Source: Microbispora amethystogenes
Lineage (GTDB): Bacteria > Actinomycetota > Actinomycetes > Streptosporangiales > Streptosporangiaceae
Direction: 5' to 3'
Assembly: GCF_016863015.1 (NCBI RefSeq)
Contig: NZ_BOOB01000026.1
Coordinates: forward strand, 62,001 to 126,000
DNA length: 64,000 nt
The notes beneath the pieces were generated by a model, which did no database searches, was not told the origin of the DNA, and was given only the letters and a program-made list of their open reading frames with translations. Each line of letters starts with the position of its first letter. Within the stretch, counting starts at the first letter, position 1. This document shows positions 1 through 7,943 of this stretch, piece by piece. The position numbers and the translations under genes were made by a program.

Positions 1-340
1 CGAGGTCGAACCGGGCGGGGCCGAGCCGCAGCGCGTACCCCCGGCCCACCGAGGTCAGCAGTTGCGGCGGCGTCCTGGGGGAGCGGCCGGGTTCGAGGAC
101 GGTGCGCAGGCGGGAGACGTAGGTGCGCAGCGCGCCCAGCGCACGCGGCGGCGCGTCCTCCCCCCACACGCCGTCGATCATCTCGGTCGGCGAGACCGCG
201 TGCCCCTCCCGCAGCAGCAACATCGCGAGAATGGAGCGTTGCAGGGGCGTGCCGAGGTCGAGTTCGACGCCGTCGCGCCACGCCAGGACGGGTCCCAGTA
301 CGGCGAAGCGCAGGTCGTCCGAGGTGGCGTGGTCAGGCAT
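1..340 (-). CDS. SARP/AfsR-family transcriptional regulator, N-terminal part (runs off the window)
   Basis: The reading frame opens at the ATG at 340 and is still open at base 1, giving about 113 residues. They form a typical OmpR-like winged-helix domain of Streptomyces antibiotic regulatory proteins: a first strand LRFAVLGPVLAWRDG, then LGTPLQRSILAMLLL, a recognition helix containing ALRTYVSRLR, and the wing GRGYALRL. In this family a bacterial transcriptional activation domain follows, and larger AfsR/BTAD members add an NB-ARC ATPase and TPRs; those would lie left of the window. It is divergent from the secreted-protein gene at 577. The DNA-binding family is clear; the size class and target genes cannot be judged. 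Confidence 0.85.
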   Translation of the reverse strand, partial: MPDHATSDDLRFAVLGPVLAWRDGVELDLGTPLQRSILAMLLLREGHAVSPTEMIDGVWGEDAPPRALGALRTYVSRLRTVLEPGRSPRTPPQLLTSVGRGYALRLGPARFDL

Positions 341-460
341 GTGGACCTGTCTCCTGAACGGCAAGATTCGTGAGCAAATGATAGATCGTGCGGAGAGGCG
401 CACGTATAACGCTCCCGCTGATTTACCAGGGTTCAGCGTGTGTTCAGGTGCTTGAAAGCG

Positions 461-502
461 GCCTGCAAACCACCATCTGGGCGGTGAAAGCGATTTGCAG
501 GC
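461..502 (+). promoter_or_regulatory. Inverted repeat upstream of the small secreted-protein gene
   Basis: A perfect 9-bp inverted repeat, GCCTGCAAA (461-469) and TTTGCAGGC (494-502), encloses a further CACC/GGTG pairing. It lies 75 bp before the ATG at 577, in the 341-576 interval between divergent genes. It could be an mRNA 5' leader hairpin or an operator. I saw no convincing -35/-10 pair in this interval. Confidence 0.35.
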
Positions 503-576
503 GGAGGGGCCTATCACTGAGACGCAACCCCGACAGCACCCGCCTCGGGGGATCGTCCTCGAACAGGAGAACCGAA

Positions 577-1110
577 ATGCGTCGCTCCATCACCCTCGGC
601 CTCGCCGCCGCGACCGCCGTCGCCGCCCTCGGGCTGCCGGCCCTCACGACCGCCGCCAGCGCCGCCCCGGCGTCCGCGGCCTCCGCCTCCCACCACGACG
701 ACTGGGACTACTCGGAGTGGTGGGGCACCTACTGGTCCTCCAACCACCTCGCCAAGGCCAAGGGCCACATCGACGTGAACTACGACGACGAGGAGTCGAA
801 CCGGGTCCACGTCACCGGCAAGCTGTACGACCTGGACAACCGCACCTACCGGCACGGCGGCAAGTGCGCCTACATCCGGTTCCGCGTCCAGGACTGGGAC
901 GACAGCGAGGACGACTGGTCCTCCAGCTTCAAGTCGTACAAGTACTGCGGCGCCGGCGGCTACAAGCAGATCAACTTCTGGCGCTACGACGTCGCGCAGG
1001 TCCAGGCGCAGGTCTGCCAGATCGGTCTGTACAGCCAGTTCCCGGTCAAGTGCGGCGGTTGGCACGAGATCTACAACGCCTACGATGACGAGTACGGCTA
1101 CGACGCCTGA
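577..1110 (+). CDS. Small secreted protein of unknown function
   Basis: The start is the ATG at 577, seven bases after AGGAGA. The 177-residue product begins with a signal peptide (MRRS, a hydrophobic Ala/Leu core, a likely cut after ASAAPASA or nearby). The mature part is strikingly acidic and aromatic, with HHDDWDYSEWWGTYW at its start, DDWSSSFKSYKYC in the middle and YDDEYGYDA at the end. There are four cysteines (in GKCAYI, KYCGAG, VCQIG, VKCGG), compatible with two disulfides outside the cell. The alternating polar/hydrophobic pattern suggests a small beta-sandwich. I recognise no family. A strong terminator follows directly, so it is probably monocistronic. Confidence 0.85.
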   Translation: MRRSITLGLAAATAVAALGLPALTTAASAAPASAASASHHDDWDYSEWWGTYWSSNHLAKAKGHIDVNYDDEESNRVHVTGKLYDLDNRTYRHGGKCAYIRFRVQDWDDSEDDWSSSFKSYKYCGAGGYKQINFWRYDVAQVQAQVCQIGLYSQFPVKCGGWHEIYNAYDDEYGYDA

Positions 1111-1127
1111 TCGTCCACCGGCGTCAC

Positions 1128-1165
1128 GCGGCCCGTCCCTTCCCGGGGACGGGCCGCTTTTCTTT
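1128..1165 (+). terminator. Rho-independent terminator after the secreted-protein gene
   Basis: A perfect 12-bp GC-rich stem (1128-1139 with 1146-1157), a 6-base loop and the run TTTTCTTT. It lies 17 bases past the stop at 1110. In the opposite orientation it could also serve the GNAT gene that ends at 1188. Confidence 0.9.
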
Positions 1166-1187
1166 GGGCTCTGTCTACAGGGGCTGG

Positions 1188-1844
1188 TCAGGCTGCTTCC
1201 GACGCCGGTTCCAGAAGGCCCAGCCTCGCGCGCAGACGCTCGCGTACGGCGGGCCACTCGGGACTCAGGATCGAGTAGTACGCGGTATCTCGGACCGTGT
1301 CGTCGGCGCCTCGGCTGTCCGCTCGCCGCACACCGTCCAGGTGCGCGCCGAGGGCCTCGATGGCGGCCCGGGATCGGGTGTTGCGTACGTCTGCCTTGAG
1401 GGTGATCCGGTGAACCTGCCAGGTCTCGAAGGCGAGGGAGAGCACCAGGTACTTGCTCTCCCGGTTGACACCGGTGCCCTGGGCCGACGCGGCGAGCCAG
1501 GTGTACCCGATGTCCGCGACGGACGGGACCTCGCCCACCGCGCCCTTGGTACCCGGCGGCCAGGGCATCGGGCCCTGCCAGTACTCCAGGTTCATCAGAC
1601 GGGTGGCACCGACCACGCGGTCGGTGTGCAGCCACCGGATGGCGAAGGGCATCGTGCGGCCCTCCGCCTGCTCAGCCAAGGCGGCCTCCACGTAGGAGGC
1701 CATCTCGTTCCGTCCAGCGGGAACGCGAGTGAAGGCGTACGTAGAACGGTCTTCACTCGCCGCGGCGACAAGATCGTCGAGCACCGCGAAGCTGAGCGGT
1801 TCCAGGCGCACGGAGCGCCCGGACAGGGTGACAAAAGCGGGCAT
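1188..1844 (-). CDS. GNAT-family N-acetyltransferase, RimJ/RimL type
   Basis: 218 residues from the ATG at 1844 (MPAFVTLSGRSVRLEPLSF). The opening is the usual first strand and helix of RimJ/RimL-like acetyltransferases. The centre has the conserved IGYTWLAAS strand followed by the acetyl-CoA pyrophosphate loop QGTGVN, and then a helix ending in HRITLKADVRNTRSRAAIEALGA, the canonical N-x-x-S-x-x-A-I-E-x-L-G-A of this subfamily. The C-terminus has the AYYSILSPEWPAVRERL element. It would transfer acetyl from acetyl-CoA to an amine: a protein N-terminus, antibiotic or polyamine. The sequence does not show which. Longer in-frame starts upstream (to 1892) look non-coding. Confidence 0.88.
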   Translation of the reverse strand: MPAFVTLSGRSVRLEPLSFAVLDDLVAAASEDRSTYAFTRVPAGRNEMASYVEAALAEQAEGRTMPFAIRWLHTDRVVGATRLMNLEYWQGPMPWPPGTKGAVGEVPSVADIGYTWLAASAQGTGVNRESKYLVLSLAFETWQVHRITLKADVRNTRSRAAIEALGAHLDGVRRADSRGADDTVRDTAYYSILSPEWPAVRERLRARLGLLEPASEAA

Positions 1845-2632
1845 GAGCACATGATGGGGGCTGCCGGGCACGCCTGATGCCAAATGGCACAAGACATCTT
1901 GGCGGGGTGCGGGTTAAGGACCGTGCCTGGTCGAGAATGCCCAGGTCAGATGGGTGATCGTCGCTCCCGGCCACAGGCGCTCAGGGTAAAGATTCAGTCA
2001 ATGATCCGCAGGCGCGCTGAGGACCGTTCAGCACGATCAGGCGGACGCCTTCGACGGTGCGTCGAACCACCTGGCGACGGCACTCGCGACGCCCTTTCCC
2101 GGCCCCCGCCACCCCGTCCCCACCCACCCGATTCCCGCCACCCGGTTCCCGTATCTACGAGTCCCGCCCCCGGGGCTCGCCAGTCCGGCCCCAGCGCCCG
2201 GACCGCCCGCCCGGCTCAACGTTCCGGGTCCTGCCGGTGGCGCGGAGGACCTGCCGGTCGTATCGGTCGTAGGGGGGAGTCCGTCCTCAGCCTTCCCTGG
2301 GTCAGCCTCCTACGTGCGCCTCCTACGCGCATGCTCCGGCGTGCTTCGGCCAATCGGTTTCCCAGTCGATGTCCCTCACCGATCCAATTGCGTTGCTCGA
2401 CCTGTCTGTCCGGAAGCGCTCGACGTCCTCGCGGCCTTCTGAGGATTGCTTTTCCGCTGAGCCGCGGTGGCGACAGGGCACGGTGCCTAAACGCGTCTGA
2501 TGAGTTTGACATCCGAGTTGTGTTGATATCGCCAGACTGATCCGTAGCTCCAACTATCGCATTCGCCTGGTTGCTGTCAGTGATGGGAGGTGAAATAATG
2601 CACACAGGAATTCGAATTGACTTGGGGGTGCG
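1845..2632. other. Intergenic stretch without a convincing gene
   Basis: Nearly 800 bases between the GNAT and the DUF222-HNH gene. All open frames are Pro/Arg-rich GC shadows without a recognisable domain. GC falls visibly over about 2330-2632. A TTGACA occurs near 2507 but has no well-spaced -10. A strong Shine-Dalgarno (GGGAGG, 2585-2590) stands before an ATG at 2598 that opens a 37-codon frame overlapping the next gene. Confidence 0.6.
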
Positions 2633-4657
2633 ATGGACCTGTTCGATGATGCTGGGTCTGACCACCTCCGTCGTTCGATTGGCGAGGAGTCCGACTGGTG
2701 GGAACGGCTGACGGCCGGCTCGCCGCTGTGGTCTTCCGAGGGTTCGGCCGCCCGTGAAAATGTCCCGATCGTCGGCCCCAGGCCGCGAGAGCGCGCGAGC
2801 CGTAGCGACCGCCAGGCGAAGGAGGCCGCTTTCGGTGGCGCTCCGGGTAGCGCTTGTGGCGATGTATTCGGTGACGCTCCCGACAGTGCGTCTGGTGGTG
2901 CTCCTGGTGGCGCCTCTGGCGCTGGCCTTGGTGAAGAGGGCCGGAATCGGCACACAGGCCGTGATCGGGATGCCGACAGCCCGTCCGGTGGTGCATCTTC
3001 TGGTGCTTCCGATGCTGCTTCTGGGGCTGCCTCTGGGGCTGCCTCTGGTGGTGCTTCCGAGGCGGGGTCGTCGTCGTGGGTGGCGGTGGCGGCGGTTGCT
3101 GAGGCGGCGCGGGCGGTGGCGCTGGTACCGGTGCCGGAGGACTCGGGCGTGTGCCTGGCTGAGGCCGAGGAGTTGCTTGCGGCTCGCGACCGGATTACCA
3201 GCGCGTTGGCTGCCCGGGTGGGCCGGGTGCATCGGGCCGGGGAGGCGAGGATCCATGGGCATGCGTCCACCAAGTTGTGGCTGCGTTCCGCCGGAGGGAT
3301 GACCCCTGCGGGAGCCGGCCGGTTGGTGACGATGAGCATGGAGCTGGTCCGCCTGCAGGACGTGCGCCGCCTGTTCGCCGAGGGTGGCCTGGCCGAGGGG
3401 ATCGTGGAGGCGATCTGCACGGCCACCTCCGGGCTGACCGACGACCAGGCGAAGACGGCTGAGGGGATCCTGCTGGAGCTGGCTAAATCGGTGGGCGCGG
3501 CAGAGGTGGCCAAGGCCGGGCGATATCTGCGGGCGGTGCTGGACCCCGACGGCCACGAGAAGGACGAACAAGCCGACTTCGACCGCCGGTTCTTCCGGGT
3601 GCGTCGGCGCAGGAACGGCGGTGTGGAGGGGGAGTTCTACCTGCCGGTGGAGGCCGCCGCGCGGTTGCAGCACCTGTTCGACGCCTACGCCAAGCCCAGG
3701 GCCGAGGGCGATGACCGCACGCTGAGCATGCGGAACGCCGATGCGTTGATCGCGTTCCTGGAAAACAAGATCGCCACCGAGCTTCTGGTACTGGTCAACG
3801 CCGAATCCCTCCCCGACGACCCCCCAGACACCGACGACACCGACGCCAAAACCGGTCGCGCAGCAACCGGTGGCTCGCCCATCGGCGACCCGGCTTCCGC
3901 TCCGCCGCTTTTGGATCCGACCGGTGGCGACGAGCACGGCGACCTGCGCGCGTGCGATGACGTCCAGCAGAGCCACGCCGACGACCCCGGCGCACACGAC
4001 CAGGAGAGCGAGCGGGGACACCGCAGCAATCGAGCGTGGCGGCCACAGCAGGCACGTCAGCAGCAGGCGCATGCCCCTGATCCCCCGGCCGAGCATGGCG
4101 CTCCGCCGGGTGAGGAACACGGCGGTCCGTCGTGGGCGAGCGGCGGCGCCTGGCCGGGAGGTACGACCTGGCCGGGAGGTGACGGCTGGCTGGGGGGTGG
4201 CCGGGCGGGGGTTGGAGGCAGTGTGCCGCCGGGGGTGTGGTTGCGGGGGTTGCCGGGGCTGATTCTGGCGACCGGGCATCTGCTGCCCGTTGTCAGCGTG
4301 CACCGGCTGGCGCGCACCAGCACTCTGGTGAGGATCGTCATGGATGCCGCGGGGCAGGTGCTGGACATGGGCCGTAAGGTCCGCTTGGCCACCCCGGCGC
4401 AGCGGCGGGCGGTCTTCGCCCGGTATGCCGCCTGCTGGGTGGACGGCTGCCCGCTGCCCGCCACTCTGTGCCAGATCGACCACGCCGAGGACTGGTGCAG
4501 CGGCGGGCTGACCGATCTCAAGCTGCTGGGACCGGCGTGCCAGTTCCACAACCGCGACCGCTACCGCCACCCGAGCCGGTACACCTGCCGCAAGGTGGGC
4601 GACGACCGTTGGGCCTTCACTTACCAGAACCCCCGCACCACCCGGCGGCGCACGTAG
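2633..4657 (+). CDS. DUF222 / HNH endonuclease domain protein (13E12-repeat-like)
   Basis: 674 residues from the ATG at 2633, preceded by GGGGG; an in-frame stop just upstream rules out earlier starts. Layout: an acidic N-terminus, a Gly/Ala/Ser low-complexity stretch around residues 80-145 made of short imperfect repeats, the alpha-helical DUF222 region around 170-395 (LAARDRITSALAARVGRVHR, then a KLWLRSAGG element), a second Asp/Gly/Pro-rich linker to about 540, and an HNH fold near 600-650 with CQIDHAEDW as the core His pair and CQFHN at the end. The family is abundant in actinobacteria, often multicopy, and presumed to be DNA nucleases; biological roles are poorly known. The two large low-complexity insertions are unusual. 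It is not a transposase and has no inverted-repeat ends. Confidence 0.88.
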   Translation: MDLFDDAGSDHLRRSIGEESDWWERLTAGSPLWSSEGSAARENVPIVGPRPRERASRSDRQAKEAAFGGAPGSACGDVFGDAPDSASGGAPGGASGAGLGEEGRNRHTGRDRDADSPSGGASSGASDAASGAASGAASGGASEAGSSSWVAVAAVAEAARAVALVPVPEDSGVCLAEAEELLAARDRITSALAARVGRVHRAGEARIHGHASTKLWLRSAGGMTPAGAGRLVTMSMELVRLQDVRRLFAEGGLAEGIVEAICTATSGLTDDQAKTAEGILLELAKSVGAAEVAKAGRYLRAVLDPDGHEKDEQADFDRRFFRVRRRRNGGVEGEFYLPVEAAARLQHLFDAYAKPRAEGDDRTLSMRNADALIAFLENKIATELLVLVNAESLPDDPPDTDDTDAKTGRAATGGSPIGDPASAPPLLDPTGGDEHGDLRACDDVQQSHADDPGAHDQESERGHRSNRAWRPQQARQQQAHAPDPPAEHGAPPGEEHGGPSWASGGAWPGGTTWPGGDGWLGGGRAGVGGSVPPGVWLRGLPGLILATGHLLPVVSVHRLARTSTLVRIVMDAAGQVLDMGRKVRLATPAQRRAVFARYAACWVDGCPLPATLCQIDHAEDWCSGGLTDLKLLGPACQFHNRDRYRHPSRYTCRKVGDDRWAFTYQNPRTTRRRT

Positions 4658-4816
4658 AGGCGGGCGGCGGACATGTGCCGGGGCTCCGAACACGGTCGGA
4701 GCATGCACGGAGCGCGGTTGAAGTGCGGACCGGGTACGGAGGCAATGGTGGACAACCGAGAGTGCACGACCGTCGGTGACGGCGATCCGGGTCGCCGTCA
4801 CCCGCTCGTCGGGATG

Positions 4817-6543
4817 TTACGCGGACGGCTGGAGGACCGTGACCACGTGGGTGGTGTTCGCCGGTGCGACGATCGAATTCCCGACCAGCCTGACGGTGTA
4901 CGTGTGTTCGCCGGCCGTGGTCGGCGTATCGGCGAAGCCGAACGAACCGTCGACGGCGGGGGCCACCTTTGCCAGGGCCTTCGAGGTGACGGTGCCATCC
5001 GGGCTGACGACTCTGCGTGTGACGGTGATCGTCGTTCGGGGGAAGGAGACGCCGTCGGCGCCGAAGGTTCCGCTGAATTCAAGTCGCTCGCCTACGACCC
5101 CTGTCGCCGGTCCGGTCACGGTGAGCGTCGGCTGATACGGGGTCACCGTGACGGTCGCCGAGGCGCTGCGACCCCCGAACCACGAGTTGCCCGGCCAGTA
5201 CACGAGGTAGTTGAACGTCCCGGTGGACGGGGGAGTGTCGGTGAATTGATAGGTCCCGTCCGCCGCCGTGGTGATCTCTTGGAAGGGCCGGGAGGTGCCG
5301 TCGGGGAGCCAGCGGTACAGTTCGAGCGTTTGTACGCCGGGCAGCGATCCGTTGCTCAGCGTGAGCCGTCCGCCGAGGGTGAACTGCTTGAGCGCGGTCG
5401 CCTCAGGGGGAGCTGTCAGGGTCAGTGTGGAGGAGTGGAAGGGCGAAGGCGGCAGCCGCCAGAGGTGCATCCGCCCGGTCTCCGGCTCCTTCAGCACTCC
5501 CCAGGTGAGTGTGCCGTAGAAGGCGATGCTGCCTGCCACCAACGCCTTGCCCTGGTAGTCGGCCTCGTAGATCACCTCCGCCGTGGCCGGGTCGTACACC
5601 ACGAGCTCCGCCGTGTCGCCCTGAGAGGAGTTCCAGCCGCCGACGACGTAGTCGCCGTCCGGACTGGCCGCGACAGCGGCGGGGAGACCGTGCTCGCTCA
5701 ATGCGCTGCTGTCGTAGGCGCGGGCCCGGGCCAGGGTTGTCGTGTCCCAGGCGTCGAACTGGCGGGTATCGGCCAGGGCCGACAGCGCCGCCGACCCGTC
5801 CGCGGTGAGAGCGAGGTCCCGCAGGGGCGGCAGCCCGTTCGCGTCTCCGCGGATCTCGCCGCGCGGAGTCGCCGGGGTGGTGCTGACGTCGTACACCCTG
5901 ACTACGGCGGGGCTGACTCCCGGCTCCCCGGCCACCAGCGTGTTCCCGGTGACGGCGACCAGCGGAGGCTGGGTCGTAGCCGGCCCGACCCGGACGGGCG
6001 TGGGTGTCGTCTCCGACAGAACGAGACCGACGACGCCTCCCTCTCCCGCCTCGCCGCACCCGTATCCGATCCACAGCCGGGTATGGGACTGTGCCAGATT
6101 CGACGGGCACGGGTACGAGGTGAGGTCGATACGCCTGGTGATGGTGACCGTGGCGGTGTCGATCTCGATCACCTCATGCGAGTCGCGGAGCGCCGCGTAC
6201 ACCCTCCTGCCGCCGTCTGGCGCGGTCAGGGCGACGGCCCCGGACAGGCCGCTCTGATCGTGTCGATGACTTGACCGTCGAGGGACGCGACCACGATCCG
6301 ATCGTCGGCGGCGACGAAGACCTTGCTGCCGCGCGCCACCACGTCTCCGCCCCTCCCGACGGCGACACCGAGGTCGGTGACGATCCCGGCGGCCGCGGCG
6401 GCGGGCGCCTGAGCGACGAGCAGGCCCATCATCAGGAGCAGGGGACCGGCAAGGGCGACTAATCGGCGAGACAGCGGACCACGGTCAGAGGTTGATGGAC
6501 GCACACGCACTCCAGTCCGGATGAGAAGGGGAGAAGCGAGCAT
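4817..6543 (-). pseudogene. Secreted beta-propeller / Ig-like repeat protein, interrupted by a frameshift
   Basis: Two adjacent minus-strand frames make one gene. The first (6543-6226, 105 aa) has a signal peptide (RRLVALAGPLLLMMGLLVAQ, then Ala-rich) and the first propeller strand, ending VVASLDGQVIDTI before going out of frame. The second (usable to 4817) resumes in another frame with GLSGAVALTAPDGGRRVYAA and runs through WD/YncE-like strands (VIEIDTATVTITRRIDL) into two C-terminal Ig-like domains (WLPDGTSRPFQEI; YTVRLVG). The frames join if one base is missing in GCTCT at 6251-6255. Repaired, the product would be an extracellular protein of about 570 residues. Either a real loss or a sequencing error; the rest of the frame is intact, so damage is recent or artefactual. 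Confidence 0.75.
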
Positions 6544-6759
6544 CCTGATGTAACCAGGGGATCCGTTCCCACTTATGATCTCTGTTCATCGAACGTATGT
6601 TCGCATGGCGGGTCACTGTCGTCCAGGGCACATTCGTGATGCGCAGGAGGGCCGGTCCTTCGCCCACGCGGGTGTGGGGGGCGTCTCTGTGGGGAGCGCC
6701 GAGTAAGTTGCTGTGATCGGGCACGGGTACGGGCGCGGGCTTGGGTGTGGAGGTTGGCG

Positions 6760-7518
6760 ATGGAGCGGTTCGTCGGGAAGTTCGCCGTGGTCACCGGTGC
6801 GGCGCGGGGGATCGGTGCGGCGACGGCCCGCCGGCTCGCGGCGGAGGGTGCGGTGGTGGCGTGCGTGGACCTCACCGCGGATCGCTGCGCCACGATCGTG
6901 GACGAGATCACGGTCACCGGAGGCAGGGCGGTCGCCTTCGGCGGCGACGTCTCCGACAGTGCCCAGGTGGAGACTCTCGTGTCGGGGGTGGTGGCCGAGT
7001 TCGGGCGTATCGATGTGCTGGTGAACAATGCCGGGCTGACGCGGGACAACCTGGTCTTCCGGATGTCGGAGGACGACTGGGACAAGGTGCTCGACGTGAA
7101 TCTGAAGGGCGCGTTCCTGATGAGCCGGGCGGTGCAGAAGCACATGGTGGACCAGAGGTCGGGGACCATCGTCAACCTGTCGAGCCGGTCGGCGCTGGGC
7201 AACCGCGGGCAGGCCAACTATTCGGCGGCCAAGGCGGGGATCCAGGGGCTGACCGCGACTTTGGCGATCGAGCTCGGCCAGTTCGGGGTCCGCGTCAACG
7301 CGGTCGCGCCCGGATATGTGGCGACGCCGATGACGGAGGCGACGGCGGTGCGCCTCGGCATGTCGCCCGAGGAGCACCAGGCCGTCGCCTCGCAGTTCGT
7401 GCCGTTGCGGCGGGTCGCCCAGCCGACCGAGATCGCGTCGGTGGTGGCGTTCTTCGCCTCCGACGACGCGTCGTACGTCACGGGACAGACCCTCTACGTC
7501 AACGGCGGCTCGCAGTAG
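6760..7518 (+). CDS. SDR-family oxidoreductase, FabG-like
   Basis: 252 residues from the ATG at 6760 with GGAGG seven bases upstream; an in-frame GTG at 6745 is less well placed. Classical short-chain dehydrogenase: cofactor loop TGAARGIG (residues 13-20), NNAG near 88, the catalytic serine in NLSSRSALG, and Y-x-x-x-K in YSAAKAG, plus the PGYVATPM loop and the C-terminal GQTLYVNGG. An acidic residue after the second strand (CVDLT) suggests NAD(H) rather than NADP(H), unlike true FabG. It probably oxidises or reduces a hydroxy/keto-acyl or alcohol substrate; the substrate is unknown. It stands alone, convergent with the next gene with only 7 bases between stops. Confidence 0.9.
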   Translation: MERFVGKFAVVTGAARGIGAATARRLAAEGAVVACVDLTADRCATIVDEITVTGGRAVAFGGDVSDSAQVETLVSGVVAEFGRIDVLVNNAGLTRDNLVFRMSEDDWDKVLDVNLKGAFLMSRAVQKHMVDQRSGTIVNLSSRSALGNRGQANYSAAKAGIQGLTATLAIELGQFGVRVNAVAPGYVATPMTEATAVRLGMSPEEHQAVASQFVPLRRVAQPTEIASVVAFFASDDASYVTGQTLYVNGGSQ

Positions 7519-7525
7519 CGGGTGG

Positions 7526-7912
7526 TCAGCAGTCGACCAGGTCGGGGCTCTGGTTCAGGATTTGCGCGCGGGGGGTGACGAACTCCCCGTAGGCCTCGGT
7601 CGCGGCCGGGTCGAAGACCGCGACCCGGTGGCAGTTCTGGAAGGCGAGCCGTACGCCGAAGTGCCTTTCGAGGGCACCGCGCATCGCGTCGCTGGCCAGG
7701 CAGCGCAGCAGTTGGCCGCGGGAGGCCTCGTCGGGCGGCGGCACCTGGTTGTCGGCGAAGTCGGCCCCCGATCGGTCGCGCCGTTCGATCAGCGCGGTGA
7801 TCGTCGTCCAGGCGTACGGCAGCGAGTCGCGGACGCAGGCGACGAAGGCCGCGTCGTCCACCTCACCGGTACGGGCCTGGGCGAGCAGGTTGTCGGGCAC
7901 GGACAGCGACAT
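7526..7912 (-). CDS. SCO5389-family conserved actinobacterial protein
   Basis: 128 residues from the ATG at 7912, preceded by AGGAG at good spacing; a longer frame to 7942 lacks one. The sequence matches my memory of a short actinobacterial family named after S. coelicolor SCO5389: the N-terminal MSLSVPDNLL, the strong block SLPYAW, then FADNQ and LRCLASDAMRGALERHFGV, and the ending LNQSP. No catalytic motif is obvious; it looks mainly helical and cytosolic. It follows the P-loop ATPase gene by 31 bases and is probably co-transcribed with it. That pairing appears to be conserved in other actinomycetes, so it may be the ATPase's partner. Function unknown. Confidence 0.8.
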   Translation of the reverse strand: MSLSVPDNLLAQARTGEVDDAAFVACVRDSLPYAWTTITALIERRDRSGADFADNQVPPPDEASRGQLLRCLASDAMRGALERHFGVRLAFQNCHRVAVFDPAATEAYGEFVTPRAQILNQSPDLVDC

Positions 7913-7943
7913 GGCTGTTCTCCTCTCTGTGTCTTTCGGCAAA

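Noticed and set aside
1884-2540. Plus-strand frame of 218 codons in the gap after the GNAT gene
   Set aside because: No ribosome site, no recognisable motif, Arg/Pro/Ser-rich translation that differs from real genes here.
2633-4657. Insertion sequence or retroelement carrying an HNH domain
   Set aside because: No flanking inverted or direct repeats and no transposase or reverse transcriptase motif; DUF222-HNH proteins are ordinary actinobacterial genes.
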